DNA of 40,210 nt from NCBI GenBank assembly GCA_017547085.1, contig JAFYQM010000058.1, forward strand, positions 1-40,210, read 5' to 3'. Both the position numbers and the translations under genes were made by a program. The notes under the pieces were generated by a model. The model was not told the origin of the DNA. It did no database searches and saw only the letters and a list, made by a program, of their open reading frames with translations. The stretch is from Oscillibacter sp. Its GTDB lineage: Bacteria > Bacillota > Clostridia > Oscillospirales > Oscillospiraceae. Within the stretch, counting starts at the first letter, position 1. Every line of letters starts with the position of its first letter. Below are positions 29,735 through 37,804 of this stretch, one piece after another.

Positions 29735-30382
29735 TCAGCGGGTGGGGTCTATCTCTGTGGGGCTGGGAATGGGATGCTCCTTATGAGCCACCATGGTCTG
29801 AATCAGCTCCACCGTGCGGCCCAAGCCCAGATAGCTGGAGTCGATACAGAAGTCGTAGCTGTCCACCGAACCCCATTTCTTGCCGGAATAATACTCATAA
29901 TAGGAGGCGCGGCGCTTATCCGTCTTCTGGATCAGCTGGCGGGCCTTTTCCGGCGTCAGCCCCTGCCGTTCAGCCACGCGGGCCACACGCACATCCAGAG
30001 GCGCACTGATGAACAGGCTCAGATGGTTGGGATCGTTCTCCAACGCATAATCCGCACAGCGACCGATGATGACACAGGGGCCCTGTGCCGCGATCTGGCG
30101 AATGGTATTGAAGGTAGCAAGATAGACCTGCTGCTCCAGCGAGTCGCCCACACCGCTGCCCGGCAGGGCGAACATATAGGAATCCATGGCGATGGAATAG
30201 AGCAGGCTCTTGGGCCGCTCATCAAAGTTTTCGAAAATTTTCTCACAAAGACCGCTCTTTTTAGCGGCCTCCTGTAGCAGCTCCTTATCATAGAAGGGAA
30301 TCCCCAGTTCCTTGGCCACGCGGATACCCACTTCCTTGCCGCCGCTGCCAAACTGACGACCGATGGTGATGACAGTTTTCAT
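29735..30382 (-). CDS. Cytidylate kinase-like family protein
   Basis: 215 residues. P-loop-like ITIGRQFGSGGKEVG, then RVAKELGIPFYDKELL, PCVIIGRCADYAL and the lid region KRRASYYEYYSGKKWG followed by YDFCIDSSYLG. This is the AAA_26 family of cytidylate-kinase-like proteins common in Clostridia and distinct from the housekeeping Cmk. They are annotated as kinases, but the physiological substrate is not established. An ATG preceded by GGAGG; own promoter upstream. Confidence 0.9.
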   Translation of the reverse strand: MKTVITIGRQFGSGGKEVGIRVAKELGIPFYDKELLQEAAKKSGLCEKIFENFDERPKSLLYSIAMDSYMFALPGSGVGDSLEQQVYLATFNTIRQIAAQGPCVIIGRCADYALENDPNHLSLFISAPLDVRVARVAERQGLTPEKARQLIQKTDKRRASYYEYYSGKKWGSVDSYDFCIDSSYLGLGRTVELIQTMVAHKEHPIPSPTEIDPTR

Positions 30383-30452
30383 ATCCAGACCTCCTTTGCC
30401 GATGCCAGTGCGCTACTCGCGATCAAACGCGGAGCGCGTGTTTCCTGCTTTG

Positions 30453-30481
30453 ATTATACCACCTGAGAAAAACCGCGTCAA
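30453..30481 (-). promoter_or_regulatory. Promoter of the cytidylate kinase-like gene
   Basis: On the minus strand TTGACG (30481-30476), a 17-base spacer and a perfect TATAAT (30458-30453), about 70 bases before the start codon. Confidence 0.82.
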
Positions 30482-30486
30482 ACAAA

Positions 30487-30514
30487 AACAGGACGTCCTT
30501 TCGGACGTCCTGTT
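30487..30514 (-). terminator. Terminator of the xanthine dehydrogenase-type operon
   Basis: A 12-bp perfect stem AACAGGACGTCC/GGACGTCCTGTT with a GAAA (minus strand) tetraloop, followed on the minus strand by TTTGTTTG. It lies 15 bases past the last gene. Confidence 0.85.
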
Positions 30515-30528
30515 CCTCTTTTACACTT

Positions 30529-31023
30529 CTACACTTCTTTGCCCAGACGGCGGTACATGGTCTTTTTCACGGCGCGGAGAATATTTTCATAGCCGGTGCA
30601 GCGGCACAGGTGGCCGGAGAGCAGCTTGCGCAGCTGTTCATCGGTATATTCCTTTCCGCTTTCCAGAATCTCCCACGCGGTGAGAATGAAACCGGGGGTG
30701 CAGAAGCCGCACTGGATGGCAGCCTCCTCCACAAAGGCCTGCTGGATATCGCTCAATTCGCCGTTGGGGCCAAGGAGGCCCTCCAGCGTGGTGATGCTCT
30801 TGCCCTCTGCCCAGACAGCCAGATAGATGCAGGAGTTGAATGCCTCGCCATCGATGATGACCGTACAGGCGCCGCACTCACCCACCTCGCAGCCTTTCTT
30901 GACGGAGGTCATCCGGTAGTCGTTGCGGAGCATATCCGTCAGGCTGGCACGGACATCCACGGTGCGTTCCACGTCACGGCCGTTCAGTTTGAAACGGACG
31001 GTTTGATACTGCTGCATTGCCAT
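30529..31023 (-). CDS. xdhC: Xanthine dehydrogenase-type 2Fe-2S subunit
   Basis: 164 residues, standard for the small subunit of molybdenum hydroxylases. The N-terminal plant-type 2Fe-2S site is GCEVGECGACTV with a fourth Cys in NSCIY; the second 2Fe-2S domain has CGFCTPGF and CRCTGYENI. It passes electrons between the molybdopterin and FAD subunits. The ATG at 31023 overlaps the FAD-subunit stop (ATGA), a sign of translational coupling. Last gene of a three-gene operon. Confidence 0.95.
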   Translation of the reverse strand: MAMQQYQTVRFKLNGRDVERTVDVRASLTDMLRNDYRMTSVKKGCEVGECGACTVIIDGEAFNSCIYLAVWAEGKSITTLEGLLGPNGELSDIQQAFVEEAAIQCGFCTPGFILTAWEILESGKEYTDEQLRKLLSGHLCRCTGYENILRAVKKTMYRRLGKEV

Positions 31024-31904
31024 CACAGTTCACCTCCAGCCAGTTTCACAGACTCGATGAAGGCGCGTTTCGCGCTCTCCACGGCGATGTGCATACGAAA
31101 ATCCTTGGCTGCACGCCAGGAGTCACGAGGGTTGATATCCTCCTTGACCGCCTTGGCAAAGGCCTCTGCCAGTTCCATGCTGACGGGTTTACCCGCTGCC
31201 AGTGCCTCGGCAGTTCTGGCACGCAGAGGCACAGGGCCAGCCACGCCAAAGGCGATACGGGCGCGCTCAACTGTCTTTTTATCCGCGGAGAGGCGGACAT
31301 TCACAGAGGTTCCCAGCGTGGCAATATCCATGGCATTGCGCATAGCATACTTAATATAGTGTCCATAAGTATCAATATAATCTTCTTTTTTGACAAGAAT
31401 ACCCGTCTGGATCTCTCCCTCGCGGATGTCCACCTTGCCTGCCTTGATATAGAACTCATGGATGGGAAGGCGGCGGACACCGTTGGGCCCCGTCAGTTCC
31501 ACGATGGCATCCCACGCATGGAGGGTGGATGCAGAATCGGCAGATGTGACACCGTTGCAGGTGTTGCCGCCGATGGTGCCGATGTTGCGGATCTGGGGGC
31601 CGCCAACCTGATCGACCGCTTCGCCCAGCACGTTGATATACTGCTGAATGATGGGATCCTTGGTGATGTGGGAGAAGCTGGTGAGAGAGCCGATGCGGAT
31701 GGTACCGTCGTCTTCCATAGTGACACCGCGCAGCTCGTCAAGGCCGTAAATGGAGATCAGCTCCACGCCGGCACGCTTGCCCTCCCGCATCTGCACCAGC
31801 ACATCAGAGCCACCGGCGATGATGTGGGCTTCGGGATGCTGCAGCCGGAGAGACACGGCGTCGGCCACATCTTTGGCCTGATACAAGGCTTTCATATCAT
31901 ACAT
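31023..31904 (-). CDS. xdhB: Xanthine dehydrogenase-type FAD-binding subunit
   Basis: 293 residues of the CoxM/XdhB family. FAD-binding marks are AHIIAGGSDVLVQMREGK, then GPQIRNIGTIGGNTCNG, and the C-terminal domain with RNAMDIATLGTSVNV and RIAFGVAGPVPLRA. The subunit receives electrons from the 2Fe-2S clusters and passes them to NAD or another acceptor. It begins 16 bases after the molybdopterin subunit with AAGGAGGG upstream, and overlaps the Fe-S subunit gene by one start codon. Confidence 0.95.
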   Translation of the reverse strand: MYDMKALYQAKDVADAVSLRLQHPEAHIIAGGSDVLVQMREGKRAGVELISIYGLDELRGVTMEDDGTIRIGSLTSFSHITKDPIIQQYINVLGEAVDQVGGPQIRNIGTIGGNTCNGVTSADSASTLHAWDAIVELTGPNGVRRLPIHEFYIKAGKVDIREGEIQTGILVKKEDYIDTYGHYIKYAMRNAMDIATLGTSVNVRLSADKKTVERARIAFGVAGPVPLRARTAEALAAGKPVSMELAEAFAKAVKEDINPRDSWRAAKDFRMHIAVESAKRAFIESVKLAGGEL

Positions 31905-31919
31905 ACGCGTTCCCTCCTT

Positions 31920-34214
31920 TTATTCTTCAATGAGTCCGGCTTTTTTGAACTCGCGATAGAGTACATGCGGTGTGATGGGACAGGTGTCAATAGCAACGCC
32001 CGTAGCCTGCAGGATGGCATTGCGGATGGCAGGCGCCGGAGAACAGGCAGGCGGTTCGCCCAGAGACTTGGTGCCAAAGGGTGCCGTAGGCTCCGCGTTC
32101 TCCACGAAAGCAGCTTCCAGTGTGGGATGATCCACAAAGGTGGACAGCTTATAGTCCAGCAGGTTGTTGTTCAGCGGCTTGCCGGTCTTTTCGTCGAACT
32201 TCAATTCCTCGGAAAGGCCGTAGCCGATGCCCATGGACATACCACCGTGAACCTGTGCCTCCGCCAGAGCGGGGTTGATGAGGCGGCCGCAGTCGTGGAC
32301 ATTCACGATATTCAGCAGCTTGACCTTGCACATGGGGATATCCACTTCCACCTCAGCCAGAGAGCAACCGAAGGAATAGGCATTGGTTTTGATCTGCGCC
32401 GTGGTTTCTGCCGTGATATGCTCGCTGGCCTCCAGAGAGTACAGGCACTCCATGGCAAGATCGCCCAGAGATTTCAGCACACGGCCATCGCTCTTGCGGA
32501 CGATCTGACCGTCCACCAGATCCAGATTGGAAACCGGCATGCGGGTCTGGTCATGGGCGATGCGCAAAATCCGCTCCCGCAGGGCGGCTGCCGTCTGAGC
32601 GATGGCAAAGCTGCCGATATAGGTCTGGCGGGAAGCATAGGCGCCAAGGCCGAAGGGCGTGATGTCCGTATCCTGAGAAGAGACCACATGGACATCTTTC
32701 AGGGGGACGCCCACGGCATCTGCCACCATCTGGGAATAGGCCGTGTCGCAGCCCTGACCGATTTCCGTTTCACCGGTCTGGAACTGGAGGGAGCCATCCT
32801 GATTGAGCACCATGCGGCAGGAGGAGGATTCCAGAGAGATGGGCCAGACGGCGGTATTGTACCAGAACACCGCGAGGCCCACGCCGCGGCGGATAGGGCC
32901 GGTCTGGTTTTGATATTCTTTCAGTTTCTCCTCGTAACCGAGAATCTCCATGCCCTTATTGATGCACTGGTTGAAGGAATCGTGGTACAGCTCATTCTTG
33001 GAGAAACCGTCCACATAGCCAACCGGCATCAGATTCTTGCGCCGGAAGGACAGCGGGTCCATGCCGATGGCCTGGCAAATATCATCAATATGGGCTTCGC
33101 CTGCGAACATGGCCTGAGGGATACCGTAGCCGCGCATGGCGCCAGCCGCGGGACGGTTGGTAAACACGCTCCAACAGTCGCATTCCAGATTGTCACAGGG
33201 ATACAGCTGGGGGAATGCACCCATGCCCTTGGCCACAACGCCGTGGCCGTGAGAGGCGTAAGCACCCTGATTGGAGAATGCCTCGAACTTGCGGGCCACC
33301 AGCGTGCCGTCGGGGCGGACGTAGGAAATGATATGGGTACGGATGGCATGGCGGACACGGTTGGAAACGAAGGTTTCCTCGCGGCTGCACTCCAATTTCA
33401 CCAGACGGCCGCCAACCTGCGTGGAGCACCATGCACACAGAGGCTCATACAACGCATCCTGCTTGTTGCCGAAGCCGCCGCCGATATAGGGCTTGATCAC
33501 CCGCACCTTGCCCCAGGGGATCCCCAGCGCCTGACCGACTACGCGACGGACGATATGGGGAATCTGGGTGGAGGACACCACCACGACGCGGCCGGAATCC
33601 TCATAGGCGTAGCAGCCGTGGTTTTCAATATGGCAGTGCTGGACAGTAGGGGTATCGTACCAGCCCTCCACGCAGATGAGGCCGGGCTCCTTACGAGCTT
33701 CCTCATAGTTGCCGCGGCGGATGTCGGTATGCTTGAGGATGTTATTAGCGTACTTCTCATGGAGCTGGGGTGCATCGTCCTCCATCGCTTTCTGCACATC
33801 CAGCACGAAGGGCAGTTCCTCGTACTCCACCTTCAAGGCACGGACAGCCTGTGCGGCAATGACTTCGTTCTCCGCGATGACCACGGCCACATCGTCGCCG
33901 TAATAGCGGACATGGCGATTCAGCAGCAGGCGGTCAGCCACGTCCTGATGGCCCGGGTCCGTGGACCAGGGATGGCCCGCCGTGGGAAACGGAATATCAG
34001 GCACATCGAAGCAGGTCAGGATCCGTACCACACCGGGGATGGCTTCCGCCGCCGTGGTATCAATGGATTTGACATAGCCGTGGGCAATGGTGGAGTGCAG
34101 AATCTTGACCACCAGCGCGCCGCGGTCGCACAAATCGTCCATGTACTTTGCGCGGCCGGTGGCTTTCTCATAAGCATCCACGCGGGTCACGCTTTTACCG
34201 ACACTTTTGCTCAT
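31920..34214 (-). CDS. xdhA: Xanthine dehydrogenase-type molybdopterin-binding subunit
   Basis: 764 residues. The aldehyde oxidase/xanthine dehydrogenase a/b hammerhead domain is at about 15-120 (VDAYEKATGRAKYMDD). The Mo-binding region follows, with PYIGGGFGNKQD, NRPAAGAMRGYGIPQ, FQTGETEIGQGCDT and the catalytic-Glu segment GTKSLGEPP. It hydroxylates a purine or related heterocycle or aldehyde with water-derived oxygen. The three-gene arrangement and NRPAAGAMRG segment favour a purine hydroxylase; the exact substrate is inference. First gene of the operon, divergent from a MocA-like gene that could supply its cofactor form. Confidence 0.93.
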   Translation of the reverse strand: MSKSVGKSVTRVDAYEKATGRAKYMDDLCDRGALVVKILHSTIAHGYVKSIDTTAAEAIPGVVRILTCFDVPDIPFPTAGHPWSTDPGHQDVADRLLLNRHVRYYGDDVAVVIAENEVIAAQAVRALKVEYEELPFVLDVQKAMEDDAPQLHEKYANNILKHTDIRRGNYEEARKEPGLICVEGWYDTPTVQHCHIENHGCYAYEDSGRVVVVSSTQIPHIVRRVVGQALGIPWGKVRVIKPYIGGGFGNKQDALYEPLCAWCSTQVGGRLVKLECSREETFVSNRVRHAIRTHIISYVRPDGTLVARKFEAFSNQGAYASHGHGVVAKGMGAFPQLYPCDNLECDCWSVFTNRPAAGAMRGYGIPQAMFAGEAHIDDICQAIGMDPLSFRRKNLMPVGYVDGFSKNELYHDSFNQCINKGMEILGYEEKLKEYQNQTGPIRRGVGLAVFWYNTAVWPISLESSSCRMVLNQDGSLQFQTGETEIGQGCDTAYSQMVADAVGVPLKDVHVVSSQDTDITPFGLGAYASRQTYIGSFAIAQTAAALRERILRIAHDQTRMPVSNLDLVDGQIVRKSDGRVLKSLGDLAMECLYSLEASEHITAETTAQIKTNAYSFGCSLAEVEVDIPMCKVKLLNIVNVHDCGRLINPALAEAQVHGGMSMGIGYGLSEELKFDEKTGKPLNNNLLDYKLSTFVDHPTLEAAFVENAEPTAPFGTKSLGEPPACSPAPAIRNAILQATGVAIDTCPITPHVLYREFKKAGLIEE

Positions 34215-34254
34215 AAGGGCTGTCCCTCCTTCGAAAAATGAACTCTCACCCCGA

Positions 34255-34284
34255 TTGACTTATCGGAGCGAAAACGGATATACT
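34255..34284 (+). promoter_or_regulatory. Promoter of the MocA-like gene
   Basis: TTGACT (34255-34260), an 18-base spacer and TATACT (34279-34284), 22 bases before the ATG and within the 91-base divergent interval with the xdh operon. Confidence 0.7.
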
Positions 34285-34305
34285 GGGTACAACGAGGTGA
34301 TTGCG

Positions 34306-34884
34306 ATGGAACCGTTAGGATATGTGATTATGGCGGCGGGCAATGCCCGGCGTTTTGGAGATAACAAATTGACTGCGCAGCTGCAGGGGCGAAGTCTGAT
34401 CCAGCGGGCCATGGAGGCCGTTCCCACGGAAAGCTTCGACCGTGTGGTGGTAGTCACCCAATACCGAGAGATCATGCGGCTGGCGGAAGAATTTCACTTT
34501 GCCGCCGTTCACAACCCTCATCCGGAACTGGGCATCAGCCACACGCTGCAGCTGGGGTTGACGGGACTCCGGGACTGCGGCGGTGTGCTATTCTCCGTGG
34601 CCGACCAGCCGCTGCTGCGGCGGGAAACGGTTTCGAAGCTGGCAAAGCTGTGGCAGTCGCAGCCGGAGAAGATCGCGGCACTCGGCTGCGGTGGAAAGCG
34701 GGGCAATCCCTGCATCTTCCCCGCCCGGTTCTTTCCGGAGTTGATGGAGCTGGAGGGCGACCGTGGCGGCAGTGCCGTCATCCGAAAGCACGAAAATGAT
34801 CTCGTTTTATTGGAAACCGCAGCTGAGGAACTCTACGATGTGGACACCGCGGCGGCGCTGGAATTACTGAAACAACATACTTGA
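34306..34884 (+). CDS. mocA: Molybdenum cofactor cytidylyltransferase-like NTP transferase
   Basis: 192 residues. The nucleotidyltransferase signature is VIMAAGNARRFGDNKL, followed by FSVADQPLL with the metal-binding Asp and GKRGNPCIFP. This is the MocA/MobA-like family that attaches CMP to molybdopterin to make the dinucleotide cofactor used by xanthine dehydrogenase-type enzymes. A position between two molybdenum hydroxylase loci supports this role. The ATG at 34306 follows GAGGTG at eight bases. In several Clostridia a related enzyme serves selenium-dependent hydroxylases, which is an alternative. Confidence 0.85.
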   Translation: MEPLGYVIMAAGNARRFGDNKLTAQLQGRSLIQRAMEAVPTESFDRVVVVTQYREIMRLAEEFHFAAVHNPHPELGISHTLQLGLTGLRDCGGVLFSVADQPLLRRETVSKLAKLWQSQPEKIAALGCGGKRGNPCIFPARFFPELMELEGDRGGSAVIRKHENDLVLLETAAEELYDVDTAAALELLKQHT

Positions 34885-34892
34885 TGGTCTGA

Positions 34893-35102
34893 AGCAGGCT
34901 CCCTTGGGAGCCTGCTCAGCGTGTCGAAAAAGTCTTTTCTTCCCGCTGAGCAAGTTTTCGAAACTTCCGAAACGTTTCGAAAACTTATGATTTCAATCGC
35001 GCAGGACACCCTTCCTGGGTTTCCCGCGCACACTCTTCCTTCCCGTCGAAGAAGTTTTCGTGGTTTATCGACAGTCTCAGCAGGCTCCCTTGGGAGCCTG
35101 CT
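34893..35102. repeat. 210-bp MITE-like element with hairpin-forming inverted ends
   Basis: Two identical 24-base near-palindromes (34893-34916 and 35079-35102, arms AGCAGGCTCCC/GGGAGCCTGCT) bound the element. Because the inner flanks also match in inverted orientation (TGTCGAAAAA at 34922 against TGTCGATAAA read back from 35073), the ends form terminal inverted repeats of about 38 bases. Inside lies a perfect 13-bp inverted repeat AAGTTTTCGAAAC/GTTTCGAAAACTT (34952-34986). No gene fits. The right copy ends in five T and would act as the mocA terminator. Confidence 0.6.
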
Positions 35103-35106
35103 TTTT
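35079..35106 (+). terminator. Terminator downstream of mocA (right arm of the repeat)
   Basis: An 11-bp stem AGCAGGCTCCC/GGGAGCCTGCT with a two-base centre, followed by TTTTT. The identical left copy (34893-34916) lacks the T run, so only this copy looks like a working terminator. Confidence 0.75.
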
Positions 35107-35118
35107 CAGTTACTTCAG

Positions 35119-37668
35119 TTACTTACGGGTATAGGGGGTATTGGCCAGCGGCAGCGCCGTGCGGAAATGGCCGTCATACCGGAAGTAGGCATCCGCGATG
35201 GCGGGAGCCGTGGGGATGGAAGTAATTTCACCGATGCCGATGGCTCCGCACGCCACGTTCAATCCGGCCTTTTCCACGATGATCGGTGTGATCTCCGGAA
35301 TCTGGTGGGCACGAAACAGTCCCAGCGTACCGTATTTGGCGGTGGGCTTGCAGTCCTCCAGCGGGTAGCGCTCGGTCAGGGCATAGCCCATGGACATGAC
35401 CACGCCGCCTTCGATCTGGCCTTCGATGGAGATGGGGTTGACGGCCTTGCCCACATCGTGGGCGGCGATCATCTGCTCAATTTTACCGTCCTCGCCGAGG
35501 ATGCACACCTGCGTAGCATAGCCGTAAGCCACATGGCTGACGGGGTTCGGCACGTTGGCACCCAGCGGGTCGGTCTTGGCCAGATACTCGCCGTAAAACT
35601 CCTGTCCGTTCAGGTCGGAAAGTTCCTTACCCTCCAGCGCCTCCTTCAGGTCCTGACAGGCGCGGCGGCAGGCCTCACCGGTCACAAGGGTCTGGCGGGA
35701 GCCGGAGGTAGTACCGGAGTCCGGTGCGTTATAGGTATTGGCACGCTCGTAAACGATGCAGTTGGGAGAGATGCCGGTCTGGTCAAAGACCATCTGCACC
35801 AGCACGGTGCCAAGCCCCTGACCGATGCAGGAAGCTCCCGCAAAGATATGTACCTTGCCGTCCTCCACCACCAGCCGGACGCGACCGGTATCAGGAATGC
35901 CCACGCCGACACCGGCGTTCTTCATGGCACAGGCCAGCCCCACATAGGGGTGGGCGTCCACATAGGGCTTCACTGCTTCCAGCGTTTCCACCAGTCCGGT
36001 GGATTCGTCCACGATCTGGCCGTTGGGCAGCTCCTGACCGGGACGGATGGCGTTGCGGTAGCGGATCTCCCACGGGGAAATGCCTACCAGATCCGCCATC
36101 TGGTTCAGCAGGCTTTCAATACAGAAACAGGTCTGGGTGACGCCGAAACCGCGGAAAGCACCGGCAGGGGGATTGTTCGTGTAATACGCCCAGCCGTCAA
36201 TTTCGAAATTCTGATAGTTATAGGGACCAGCAGCATGGGTACAGGCACGCTCCAGCACCGGGCCACCCAGAGAGGCGTATGCTCCGGTGTCGGCAATGAC
36301 TTCCGCCGCCACGCCCTGAATGATGCCGTTTTCATCGCAGCCCAGAGAGAATTCCATCTCCATGGGGTGGCGCTTGGGATGGATCAAAATGCTCTCGGCA
36401 CGGGTCAGCTTCACTTTCACGGGGCGCTTGGTGAGGTAGGCGATCAGCGCCGCGTGGTGCTGCACCGTCACATCTTCCTTGCCGCCGAAGCCACCACCCA
36501 CAAGGCAGTTGCGGACCTTGACCTTTTCAGCCGGCAGGCCCAGCATGCCCATGGTCTCGTGCTGGGTATCGTAAGCACTCTGGTCCGTGGAGAGGATCAT
36601 CACGCCGTCATCCTCCGGATACGCCACGGCGCATTCCGGTTCGAGGAAGGCATGCTCCGTCCATGGGGTAGAAAAACGCTGGGTCAGAACATACTTGGAT
36701 TTGGCGATGGCCTCCGCGGGGTTGCCGCGCTGGATATGCTTATGAGCCAGCAGGTTGCCGCTCTCATGCACCAGCGGCGCGTCCGGCAGCATGGCCTCTC
36801 TGGGAGAGCGAACCATGGGGAGTTCCTCATAGTCCACCTTCACCAGTGCCTTGGCCTGTGCCAGAACCTCCGGCGTTTCCGCCGCCACGAGGCAAATGGC
36901 ATCGCCCAGATAATGGGTAATGTCGCCGACGGCGATCATGGTGTCCCAGTCCTTTTTCAGGTGGCCCACCTTGTTCTGGCCCGGAATATCTGCGGCAGTG
37001 AACACCCCCACCACGCCGGGCAGCGCCTCGGCCTCTTCCGTATGGATGGCCAGCACGCGGGCACGGGGATAGGCACTGCGGACAGCGGAGCCGTAGATCA
37101 TGCCGTCCAGATAAATATCGTCCGGATAGATACCGGTACCGGTAACTTTTTCCTTCACATCGACACGGGGCACCCGCTGGCCCAGAGACCAGTTCTCCGG
37201 CACGGCGGGAATTTCGCCGGTGCGCAGCAGCTCCGCCGCCATCAAAATGGCATCGATGATCTTCACATAGCCGGTACAGCGGCAGATGTTATTGCGGATG
37301 GCAAACGCCGCTTCTTCACGGGTGGGAGCTGGGTTCTGATCCAGCAGGGCCTTGGCGCTGATGACCATGCCGGGGATGCAGAAACCACACTGCACCGCGC
37401 CGCAGGCGCCGAAGGCATAGGTATAGACATCCTTTTCCTGCTGGCTGAGGCCTTCCACCGTAAGAATCGTCTTGCCCTCCAGCTTATCGGTCTGGGGAAC
37501 ACAGGCTTTTGTGGGCTTGCCGTCGATCAGCACCGTACAGGTGCCGCAGGCACCTTCGCTGCAGCCGTCCTTGACGCTGGTCAAATGCAGGGTATCCCGC
37601 AAGAAACGCAGCAGCTTCTGGTTCTTTTCAACAGTCACGGTCTGGCCGTTCACGGTAAATGTTGCCAT
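35119..37668 (-). CDS. Fused 2Fe-2S/molybdopterin hydroxylase (selenium-dependent hydroxylase-like)
   Basis: 849 residues in one chain. Residues 1-160 are two 2Fe-2S domains (GCSEGACGTCTV with KACVPQ; CGFCIPGM and CRCTGYVKI). Residues from about 170 on are the molybdopterin part: RVDVKEKVTGTGIYPDD, CLVGGGFGGKEDV, NNPPAGAFRGFGVTQ, GASCIGQGLGTV and the catalytic Glu in AIGIGEITS. There is no FAD domain. The length and fusion match the family described as selenium-dependent molybdenum hydroxylase 1 or a purine/aldehyde hydroxylase of Clostridia. The family's usual accessory genes yqeB and yqeC are not in this window, so selenium dependence is unproven. ATG behind AAGGAGG; own promoter with a palindrome. 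Confidence 0.9.
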   Translation of the reverse strand: MATFTVNGQTVTVEKNQKLLRFLRDTLHLTSVKDGCSEGACGTCTVLIDGKPTKACVPQTDKLEGKTILTVEGLSQQEKDVYTYAFGACGAVQCGFCIPGMVISAKALLDQNPAPTREEAAFAIRNNICRCTGYVKIIDAILMAAELLRTGEIPAVPENWSLGQRVPRVDVKEKVTGTGIYPDDIYLDGMIYGSAVRSAYPRARVLAIHTEEAEALPGVVGVFTAADIPGQNKVGHLKKDWDTMIAVGDITHYLGDAICLVAAETPEVLAQAKALVKVDYEELPMVRSPREAMLPDAPLVHESGNLLAHKHIQRGNPAEAIAKSKYVLTQRFSTPWTEHAFLEPECAVAYPEDDGVMILSTDQSAYDTQHETMGMLGLPAEKVKVRNCLVGGGFGGKEDVTVQHHAALIAYLTKRPVKVKLTRAESILIHPKRHPMEMEFSLGCDENGIIQGVAAEVIADTGAYASLGGPVLERACTHAAGPYNYQNFEIDGWAYYTNNPPAGAFRGFGVTQTCFCIESLLNQMADLVGISPWEIRYRNAIRPGQELPNGQIVDESTGLVETLEAVKPYVDAHPYVGLACAMKNAGVGVGIPDTGRVRLVVEDGKVHIFAGASCIGQGLGTVLVQMVFDQTGISPNCIVYERANTYNAPDSGTTSGSRQTLVTGEACRRACQDLKEALEGKELSDLNGQEFYGEYLAKTDPLGANVPNPVSHVAYGYATQVCILGEDGKIEQMIAAHDVGKAVNPISIEGQIEGGVVMSMGYALTERYPLEDCKPTAKYGTLGLFRAHQIPEITPIIVEKAGLNVACGAIGIGEITSIPTAPAIADAYFRYDGHFRTALPLANTPYTRK

Positions 37669-37720
37669 GAAAAAAACCTCCTTGCCGTGCCCAACCCTGG
37701 TCCCACGGTCTGTTCAAGTC

Positions 37721-37740
37721 AGAAAAGGTCGACCTTTTCT
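37721..37740 (-). promoter_or_regulatory. 20-bp perfect palindrome at the transcription start, candidate operator
   Basis: AGAAAAGGTC joined directly to GACCTTTTCT, with no spacer. It lies 8 bases downstream of the -10 box of the fused hydroxylase promoter, so it would include the start of the transcript. The position suits a repressor; as RNA it would make only a tight hairpin with no loop. Confidence 0.65.
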
Positions 37741-37747
37741 TTGTCTT

Positions 37748-37776
37748 ATTATACAATACCTATGCAGTGACCGCAA
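37748..37776 (-). promoter_or_regulatory. Promoter of the fused hydroxylase gene
   Basis: On the minus strand TTGCGG (37776-37771), a 17-base spacer and a perfect TATAAT (37753-37748), 80 bases before the ATG. Confidence 0.78.
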
Positions 37777-37804
37777 CGAAAGATTATTCAATTCGTTATT
37801 CTAC

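Noticed and set aside
31017-34241. Very long plus-strand open frame (1074 codons) opposite the xdh operon
   Set aside because: It is the antisense shadow of the well-supported minus-strand molybdenum hydroxylase genes, with no ribosome site and no family resemblance.
34952-34986. Internal 13-bp dyad of the repeat as a separate operator
   Set aside because: It lies in the middle of the MITE-like element with no promoter next to it; treated as part of that element.
34921-37770. Long plus-strand open frame (949 codons) beginning inside the hairpin-ended repeat
   Set aside because: It runs antisense through the fused hydroxylase gene; codon pattern and composition are those of a mirror frame.
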